DNA of 64,000 nucleotides. Source: Panonychus citri. Taxonomy: Eukaryota > Arthropoda > Arachnida > Trombidiformes > Tetranychidae. Position 1 is the first letter of the stretch; each line of letters begins with the position of its first letter. The stretch is from positions 682,001 to 746,000 of the forward strand of contig NW_026515428.1 in the NCBI RefSeq assembly GCF_014898815.1, read 5' to 3'. Shown in pieces: positions 38,276-49,200 of this stretch. Below the pieces are notes generated by a model. That model ran no database searches. It was given only the letters and a program-made list of their open reading frames with translations, and was not told the origin of the DNA. A program made the position numbers and the translations under genes.

Positions 38276-41200
38276 CTCCTTTCCATGAACAGTTAACATT
38301 AACTAATCAAGATCAAGTTGATTAACCTAATAGCAAAAAGTTTCTGATGATTCAGACTAAATTGCGATTCTGAATCAGTTAATCAATTGTTATACATAAG
38401 TCCAACCAATTGAGTTCATGATCATGATTATCAACAAGTAACCATCATATCTAATGGTCATTTAGGTCAAGAATTTGAGAGAGAGAGAGAGAGCAACTTC
38501 TATGTTCGATATCAAATGTATCGATTCTAATATTCTGAGTTTAACTTTTTTTCTAATAATAACACATTATTTATTCAACCATTTAATTGATTCAAGATAA
38601 TCTGCCAATCTTTGCATCCGGAAACGGAAACAGTATCAGTTCTGTGGCATTAAATGTTCAGAATTATTCAGTTTATCATTGAAAATCTTTATCAAGATAA
38701 TCATGTTTACTCTTTTATCCGATTAGAGTTCAGTATAATATCTACATTTTCCATGATCCAATTGATTGTTAACCGAATGATAATATTATCATTCTGTTAT
38801 CATGATGATGATTTTCATGGGAGAAAAGAAAAGAATAGAAAAGTTTAAGTCTCACAATTTTCGATTTCGAACTTTTTTTCTCCTAATATTTTTATTCGTA
38901 TCTTCAATTGATACCTCTTACATTCTGTAGATAAGATTTTCCAACTTTATTGAGACTTGTTAATATTCAGTTTACAGGGATTGATTTTCTGTACCACCCC
39001 AAACCCACCCATTCACTTACCATGACATTTTCACTCTCAGTTGAATCAATATCCTGAATTAAATTCATCTGAACAATTTTCGCAACTATTATCCCAATAA
39101 CAACTGACGATAAAACGATATTAATAATATCAATTCATAGTTACCCTGAATTCATATCATGACAGCTTCAGAATCAAATCGAATAGACATTTACTGTTAT
39201 TTGTTTACGAAGATTTAGAAAAATCAAATCAACTAATATCAATTTAATCGATGAGTTCCCAATCCTCACGATAATTATGATGAAGATTCTTCAATTGTAA
39301 TACAAATCAACCGAACTCATTGATGTGGTAATTAACGGAAAAAAGTTGAGTTGATTACAAAACTTAATTACTAACCTGAATCGTCAATATCTTCATCATG
39401 AATCACCCTGAGTGTTTATGAGTAACCATGAAATTAAAGTTCAAATGATAATGTGAAACTTTTGCCTCCTCTCATTCAACAACTTATCCACCTTTTGTCC
39501 CACCCTTTTCCACCATGAATTCAGTTTCAACCTTCCAACTCTCTCTCTCTCTCTCACTAAGATTATTAATTGAATTAGATTCTGAAAAATTATCATCAGA
39601 ATCCATCCCAAGGCACCTTACATGTTATTAGATTTTTTCTCTTTCTTTTTTTTCTGATTCTCTCATCTAATAAGTTCCAAAAAGGTATTCCTTAAGTTTC
39701 CTCTTTCATTATCATCATCATCGCATCTTCATCATCTTCATTAATTGCACTTGTTACCTTAACATTTTCCTCATCCTTCCCAACCCAAAGCCCAACCCTT
39801 ACCTTAGCATTTTGGGTTTTAATTAAATCTCTTTGCTCTCACATTCCTATTTTAACTAACCTACAAGTTATACAAACAATTCAGCTTGATGAACATTATT
39901 ATTAACACTCAACTTGACTAAGGAGCAAAAATTAGGAATAAAATATATATCCGGTTATTCCGGTTCCGGTTTTCTACTTTTCTACTTATATTGATAAATA
40001 ATGATAATAATCCAAGTTGAATGGATCTATATGATATATTATATGGATGCTAATAATATCGGTTGTGATGATAATAAGGATGATAATCAAAGAGAGAGAG
40101 AGAGAGAGAGAGAGAGATCATCCAAGAAACATTTCCCATCTTCCTTAAGGCTTCATCCTCATCCCACTTGAGATGATGAAGATGAGATCTTATTTTTTTT
40201 CTTTTTCTTCCTTTTATTTTCTGTCTTCTCATTTCATTTCACCAAAAAATGTTTCATTATTATGATCATGATGATGGTGATCATCATCAGAATTACTCTC
40301 TGTTATTATTATCAATGAAGTCTTCAAATTGGAAATATTATCGTTCATCGTTTTGAATCGGTTGCGACTGAACGGATGACCGGATATCATGATGATGATA
40401 TTTCAGATGAGATGATGATGAAGAAGATGAGAAGAGAAAAAAATATATTCTCTTTCTTTTATCATCTCTCTCTCTCTCTCTCTTTGATTAGAGGGAATAT
40501 GTGATAATGAAGATGATATTTTCCTATTTTCATTTCTTTTCATTCGCATTTCCAATTCCAAGTTTATACATAAACATGATCATCATCATGAAGTTCAATC
40601 AAATGAAACTTTACCGTTTTCTCAATTTCTTGATTGCATTTTCATTTGGAGCTTCAGATCGAGAGAGAAACAAAAAATTCAACCATGATTCAACCAAGTT
40701 CAATTTCATGGTAACAATTGATATCAACTTAGATTCTTATTATAATCTTTAATTCAGTTCAGAATCAGCCTCATGGTAATTATTGATTATCTCAAATGAA
40801 TATAACCCTGATTGTTTTATACGATTTCCATGTCCAGTGAAAATGTCACAAAGATATTGATTCTGGTGGATGGATGATGAGTAACAATGTATTAGATTAA
40901 TAATTAAGTAATCAAATTGTTGTTGTGAAATCTCATCATGTCAAAATGATTAGTAGGTGTAAATATGTATCACTTGATTTTTGTTGTTTAGCTAAATTGT
41001 GATATCAAATTAACGGAGTTGTTTATTATTATGAATGAGATCATATTTGGTATTATATTGATAAGTTGAAGTGTCAATGATGATGATGGAGTTGGTAAAT
41101 TATTGGATGTGTTAAAAGGTCAATCCAAATGATAAAATCCTTCTCATCATCTGAAGGATACTTAATGTTCAACAATCAGTTAATCTGGTTACAAATGGAT

Positions 41201-44200
41201 TAAAAACAAAAGGATTATGGTGGCAAAGAAAATACTATTTCCTAATCTTAATTCTAATCCTTTCCAATGAAAATAATTACGTTGGGATAATTTGTTAATG
41301 TTAACAAATGTTTTCCAACAAAATGTGAGCACTTTAAGAGATGAAGATGAAATTGTTGGTAACCATAGAGACGAAAAATCATCACCATGGAAAATGAATT
41401 AGGAAGGAAAGAAGAAGAAGAAGATGATGAAGATGAAGATGGAGAAGATGATTTTTCGAGTTCCTCTTTTTTTCTTCGTAAAGTAAACTTCTAATTGAAG
41501 ATGTCAGAACTTTGAATTCTCGCTCTCTCTCTCTCTCTCTCTCTTCATCATTCACCATTTTCATCATCTTCTCATCTCCATCCCATGTACCATCCTATTA
41601 GAATCCTTTGAGTCTCCTCAGTCAAAATTATGAGAAACATTCACCAAGAAAAGTAAATCCAATGTAAACAAACATCATCTTCATCTTTACATGATAATCA
41701 AAATTGAGTATCGATAATGTTACAATATAATAATTCAATTTCTCAATTTGAATCATTTCTCAACATTACAAGTTGATCCCTGATTAACTTGTGTCAGTTT
41801 TAATTACTTTAACATCAACAATTAAAACGAACAACTTATTTTGAAAGTTATTTTCATCAAAAACGTTCACATGATTAACAACTTTACTCTGTGTTAATTG
41901 TTTGGCTGTTTTTTAATTATTATTATTATCAAATTTGATTTCATTCATCTGGTTGAATTGAAAAACAATTAAATGACATTCATTATATTAATAATAATTT
42001 ACTTACTTGTCTCAGTACAATGAATTAATTAGCAATAAAGTGAAAATAATTTCCACTAATTAAGCATTTAACCAAGACGACACAATAAACAATTAAACTT
42101 TTCTAATAATAATAAAAATTATATCATTAATTAGTCTTTTAATTGGTTCATATTTATTGTACAGAATCACCTGACCCACCTAATGACATAAAAACCACTG
42201 AGGTCAAAAGCCGAAGCGTAAAAATAACCTGGTCACCCCCGTTTTCGGGTAACTCACCAATTCAAAGATATCATATTTACCTTCGGGAGCATTTGAATGA
42301 AGTGGCCTTCCTTGGACTACAAAATCGAAACCTGACCATTCCCAATAGCGAAACAAGTTGGACCATCAATGACCTTGTGCCTTTAACCAATTACACCATT
42401 TGCCTTACAGCGATTAACGAGATTGGACAAAGTGAACCAAGTCATTTGGTCCGATTTCAAACGGACGAAGAAGGTAACAGAACTTTCCAATTCCTTAGCA
42501 CACCCTGTATTCCATAAGGTCTCAACTAATTACCTGAGCTTAATCATCTCTCTCTCTTTCTCATTAATTAATGGCATTAATTTTACTTTCGTTAGTTAAA
42601 GATTAGGACATTTATCAAGTGGAAGAAATTAAAACGATAAACTTTTTTTTTTCTCTTCTTACTCTCGAACTTTTCCTTTTAGTACATTTGAACTTTTTTC
42701 GAACTGGGAATTGTTTTGAGTGGAGAATTGTCTTAAATTTGATTAACTAAATTATAAAGCTCAACAATTACGAGTGAACAAGAAAAAACAATCAAATTAA
42801 TCAAAATAAATTAAAATTTTCTTTTCTCATATACATAAGAAAGTTGAATAGCCTGAGGCAACTGAGAAAACTTGACTTATATATAAAATAGAGTTGAGAT
42901 TAACAATAAAAAAAACTTCAGAGTAAGATATTAATACATATTGATCATGATAAGATATTCCAATGCTGAGAGATTGAATTTAAAAATTGATATGGAACTT
43001 TTTTTCTAACTTATCTCATCTCTTAATCTTTTCTGATATTCTAGTGCCCAATAAACCACCAGAGCATTTGAAAGGATATGCAATATCATCAAGAGAGATT
43101 CGAGTTGCTTGGAATGTAAGTTAATCAAATTAATTAACTAAAATCGAGGCGAGAAAAAGTTAATTGTGATCTATTAAAAAAAACGCGAACGAAAAAAAAA
43201 ACTTTCAACTATCAAGAAAGAAAAAAAGTTTTTCTAATTGAATAATTTTCAAATTGAATATTAAATTGTCCTGGTTATCATATAAAACTACAAGTTAATT
43301 GTTGATTAACCATTACGATTTAAATTACCATAAATTAAATTTATCTTATTGGTTAAAAGTTGAGTGGGTAAAAAAAAATAACATGAAATTATTTCACTCA
43401 TGAGGATAATCATGAATTAAGTTGAATAATTTAGTTTCCATGATAACTGAATATAAAAGTTGATATTTTCATTGAAAATTCTGATACTCAGTAAATACAA
43501 TATTTAAATCTGAAATTATGATTAATAGGAACCAGTGAATATTTTAACAATTAATTTATTTATTGGGAACAATTTAATTTGTTAATTTTAAATTTGAATG
43601 TTAATTGTTACCAATCAATTTACTTTCATTAAGAGGATAAATATCAATAGGGAATCTTTTTGTATTATCGGATTAAAGGGATTATCTATCAATACTCTTG
43701 ACACTCAATTCTTTGGATGTAATTTTTTTGTTTCTCTCATCAAATTGATTAATTTCCATGGTGAGGGAATTAAACTAATCACCATGAGGATGATTGAGAA
43801 CCACAAGATGAAACTTTTTGTAAACTCAATTTGAAGATAATCAATGGTAATAACAATGAATCAGATGATTAGTAAATGAGTAAAGATTTACAGTTATAAC
43901 CTTAAGCCATCAAAAGGGAATCCAAAAGCCATCAAGTTAATCCAATAATGAATTTCAAGTGATGAGAAATGATGAAAATTAAACCATTGATCAATTGAAT
44001 GATTTATATATTTATCTTAATTTGGTTAACATTTCTATTAATCTAATTGATTGGGTGAACTTCAATTTACTTCATTAATTAATCATCTTTATCCATTCAA
44101 TTATAATCCATTGAAGGAGGAAGAGAAACTTTTTACTTTCTTTTACATCAAGTTAATCCAATTTTTCACAATCAAACTTACAGTTAATTGTAATAGTAGA

Positions 44201-46215
44201 TTAAGATCACGAATTAAATCATGAGTGTGTATGAGTATGTCACTAAGTCTATTTGATGATTAATCAACAAATTGTTTGGAGAGATATTGGATTAACTTTA
44301 ATGAGAAAAGAAAGAGAAAAAAAATTTTTCACTCCAAATGAATTAACTCGCAAGGTCTTTGTATTGTTATTGCTTTTGATGATAAATGTTCAGAACTTTT
44401 TTTTTCAGGCTTCATGGTGAGTTGAAAGGATGAAAATGAAGGTGGGGTGGGATGAATTCATCTTCCTCTGTGGCTTTGATTCACAGGGAGTGATAAATGT
44501 CTTGGAAGAGGTTCAATCTTTTCCCACCTCCTCTGGTTAAGACGATTAAGGTTAATACACTGACCAGAGAGAGGGAGGGTTGAAGGTTGATGGGTGGCTC
44601 AAAGGTGGAGTGATAAAACTAAATGATACTTTTAATGATGTAAATTAATTTCACACAGTTAGTTAATCTTATATATATCTTATTATCATCATCAGCTGAT
44701 GGTCAAGTAAAATGTTAACAATGAAAAATGATGATAACTTTAAATAATAACCTAAACTTGAAAACGGAAATTTGATTTATTGTTATCATCTTATTGGTAA
44801 TTAAGGTTGATTCTTGTTGAATTTATTGATGATTTTCATGTAACTGACAATTATTCAGATTAGTTTGCTCATGGAAATCTAAATGATGATTATTTTCCCG
44901 TCAATTTAAGCCAACAATTAACTCTAATTGTTTACTTATTATCTTGGAAAAATAGGATTCGAGATAATTATCATGGGTGAAGATTATTATAACTTTGGAA
45001 ACAATTTATTTCTATGAAAATATTTACATGATAAGAGGAAATTGAAGATGGAGAGAGAATTTTTTTCTTCTTCTTCTTTTATTATTTATCGAATAGAACT
45101 CACCAATTTCTCCAGTCGAATTTACTGTTCTAAAAGATTATCTTGGAATAATTTCCGGTTCATCTTCTTCATGTGTATCAATCTTATGTTATTAACCTTT
45201 CACTTGAACGGTTATCATCGTCTTTTTGTCTCTCGAGTTTATCTTTTATGTCGAAAAGTTTACAAAGTTAGAACTTTTTTTTTCTGTTCGAACTCAAATT
45301 AATCCATTTTCTTTCTGGTTTGTTCATAAATCTCTTCATAAATTGACCAGAGTCCAGAGGCACGTTACAGTTTTGGTAAAATCAAAGGCTATTATATTGG
45401 ATATCGTCCAGTTGATTCGGGCGATGCTTCAATTTATAAAACGATCACGATTTCCGATGATTTCAGGCCAGAAATAACATTATCCAATCTCGCTCGTAAG
45501 ACCAAATATGAGATCGTAGTTCAAGCCTTCAATTCAAAAGGACCTGGAATCTTATCCGATCCCATCACCGTTGAAACTTATCATGAAGGTAAGTTGACCA
45601 TCAAGTTGACCAGAGAGAGAAGTCAATTACAATTAATGAAACTTGATAGATTCAATTAAAATCAGGGTTAATTAAATAATCACATAAGATTTAAATTCTT
45701 CATAAAAGTTTCAATCGATATCATGTAATCAAATCTGAATTGAGATTCAATTTCAAACTTTCAAATTGATTATCTTTTTTTCATACTAATAATTTTGGTT
45801 TGAGTTTTTAAAGTAATTACAATTGTTTCATTATGATGATAAAGATAATCATTGTCATCATGATAGGATATTAATATTTTAATTACATGATTACTTTGAT
45901 GATGAGTAAATGTTGAACTTTTTGTTTACTTTTCAAAGTAACGGTAAAAAAAGGGTTACCAGTAAATGATAAGATTGAATATATATTTTTGGAAGAGGAA
46001 AAGGAAGAGGAAGATGAAAATGAAGATGAGGAGGAAGATAAGAGGGTGGAGTGGGAAAACAGAAAGGAGTGGATGAGGAGGAAAAGTGATTTTTAATACT
46101 CAAATAGAAAGATGCTCAAAGGATGAGGAAGAAGATGAAAGTTCCCATGTCAACCATTAGAGATTCAATGAAAACTATGCTTATGGCAACAATTTTTTGC
46201 TCTCTTTCATCTTCT

Positions 46216-46256
<41 letters not shown>

Positions 46257-49200
46257 CATCTTCTTCTTTCTTCTTATCATCATTTTGCTCTCTTCCTTGA
46301 TCCTTATCTTCACAGTAAAAATGATGATTATCATCGATCGTTTTTCTATCATTTTCTCTTCCTTCATCTTGTGTCTTCTCAAACGATTTATCATATCGTT
46401 CTCACTTATCTCTTGGTCTCTCTCTCTCCCTCTCTATCTTTTCCTCATCTTCCTCATCTTCTTCCTCATCATACATGATCAAACTGAAACATCTTAAACT
46501 GAATAAACAATTTCAAAGTAAAAATAAACATCAACATTTATCGAGATAAATTTTTTCTCTTATTGTTTTTTTTGTGATCATCTTTTTTTTCAAAACTTCT
46601 ATCATCATCAACATCTTCAGAATTATCCTTGAATAATATATGATAATCAATATCCATATAACCACCAATGGGATAATATTATTGTAATAGTTTCTCAGAT
46701 TCAATTGTGATAAATTGTTATTATTTTAAACGTTTCAAAGTATTTGAAAAGTTAAATTTCCAATTGTTATAATAAAAAATAATACTCATGATATTTGGGA
46801 GTGACATGAGGATTGGATGAGGTTGAAGGTGTCGGTGGTGGGTGAATGTCAATTCTCATCTTGACTTTGCAAAGACAATTTAATTTATTTATGAAATTTG
46901 ACATTTTGATTGACTATTAAACTTATTGAGACTGACAATCAACTTCAATCATTATCATAATTTCATTAAATGAATCAAATTGAAACTTTTTGTTATGATT
47001 TTTTCATTCATCCAAGTAACAAAAAAAGTTCATGATGATTCCAATGAATGAATCTATTAGTTCATTTGTATATACCATGAAATCCACCATTCATCATGAT
47101 GTATCTGCATTATCATCCCACTTCACATGATGAACTTTTATCTCTCTCTCTCTCTTTTCCATTGAGTTACCTGAGTGAGACATCATCAAGATCAATCAAA
47201 TGAGAACTGGAAATGTAAAGGTTTCCATCATCTCGATCATCTTACCACCCTGAGGATCTCTCCCTTTCATCCTTATCTTCATCTTTATCTCCATCTTGAG
47301 CTTTATGTTTTTTTCCCTCTTGGAAAATCATTATGTTGATGGTTAAACTGTAGATGAAGTTTTTATTTCATCAAGATCCATGATAATGTGTCTCTTGTAC
47401 TTCATGATGATGATGAAAAAAAAGGTAACTACACAGAAAAGTAAGTGAAAAAAGTAAGAGGAAGAAGATGATAAGATGATAAGGAAAAAGAGGTAAAAAG
47501 TATTACACCTTTTATCTTACCTGAGAATCTCATCATCACACTTTACCTTTGCATCTTTATCATCAATTCTCAGTAATCATCATCATCATGATTCTGAATA
47601 ACTTGACAGTATTTACTAGAATTATCATCAAATATACGGAGAGAAAAAATTTTCTGAATTTCGAATTTCAATTTTTTCTTCCAATAAAAACTTCCTCATC
47701 CTCTCATATATAAGAATATTTTATCAATTGAGTTTATCTCTTATCAAGGATTACATCAAATTCATAATTCTTAATCAGCTAATCGCGACAATAGTTAAAT
47801 CATCTTCTCATGTAAATTTATTGATTTACCCGAAAAAAGCTCATCATTAACATGATGATAAACCGAGAGAGTGACAATTTAATATAAGATCAATACTGGA
47901 AACTTATCATCATGATGAAAAAAATTATCGATTTTATTTTCTCTCTCTAATTATATCAACTATTGCGATGATAATATTTACATATGAAGAAATTAATTTC
48001 CAATTGTTTGCATTGTTTAATCAAAAAATGATTAGAAAAGTGATTAGTTACAAGGGAAATTGATTAATTTGATTTTCTACTGTAAATTGATAAACAATTA
48101 AAAGGTAAAGAATAATAATAATTAAGATGTTAAGGTGAAAGTTTATATCGATTATCGATTGTTAGAACTTTTTGACTTCGAACTTGAAATTTTTTTTTCT
48201 TCTCTCTCCCTCTTTGGGTTCAACAGAACTTCAAGTAGAAAAGTTATTTCATTATAACTCATGGAAATGTTATATTTTCTCACCCATCATGAAAATATCC
48301 TCAATCTCTTCATCATCATCAATTTACATCGTTGACTGAACTTTATCATCTTCATCCATTCACAATTTCAAATAAATCACATTGAGAGACAACAATTTAT
48401 AACAATTGAAACTTTGTTTTTTTCCATATTATTATCAATCTATTTATATATTTGATCATCATCCAGAGTAACTGTTGTTTCTTGTACTGTCAACAAGCAT
48501 GACAATTGATTAACTCAAGTGATTTGAATGAGAAATTAAATTACATTAGATCAATGAATATACAATCAACTGTCAACAAGACAATTTAGTTTCCTTAGTT
48601 TGTTTAGTTAGTTTTTTTTATTCTTATCAATCAATTGCAATTACTTTTTGTATACTAAATGATTATCATGATGATGATTACAAATTTACCGTTAATTTAT
48701 TATTAATAACTTGTTGGTACAAATAAAGGTTTATAATCAGTCTGATTAATTTATTGGATTACCTTTTAAATGGTCAATTAATGTTAACCTATCTGGATTT
48801 AGATTTGAAATGCTCATCACGTTGATTCAAATCATTTGGATCATGTTGTTGGTGAGGATGAAGATGATAGGCTTTTTTTATCATCTTTTCTTTTACATTT
48901 CCACCATCATCATCATCGTCATCGTCATCATCATTTCCCTTCATGATGATTGGTCATCATTAAGATTTAATTTCATCACGAAAATGAAACAAAAAAAACT
49001 ACCAAGAAACTGAGTTAACGATCAGATTGAGTTACCTGTGTGTTAGTAATTTGAGAGTTAATGATAAAGATGATGATGGTAATGAGGATGAGGATGGAGA
49101 TGAAGATGATAAAAAGGTAAAACCTCCTTCTAATAGTATAAATCTGAAAGGTAAGATGAAGATTCACCTTTAGGTTGATGATGATGGACACAAATCTTTT

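Noticed and set aside
46116..46497. Overlapping plus and minus frames around the CT tract in Dscam intron 11
   Set aside because: Low-complexity Ser/Leu or Arg/Glu readings of a microsatellite.
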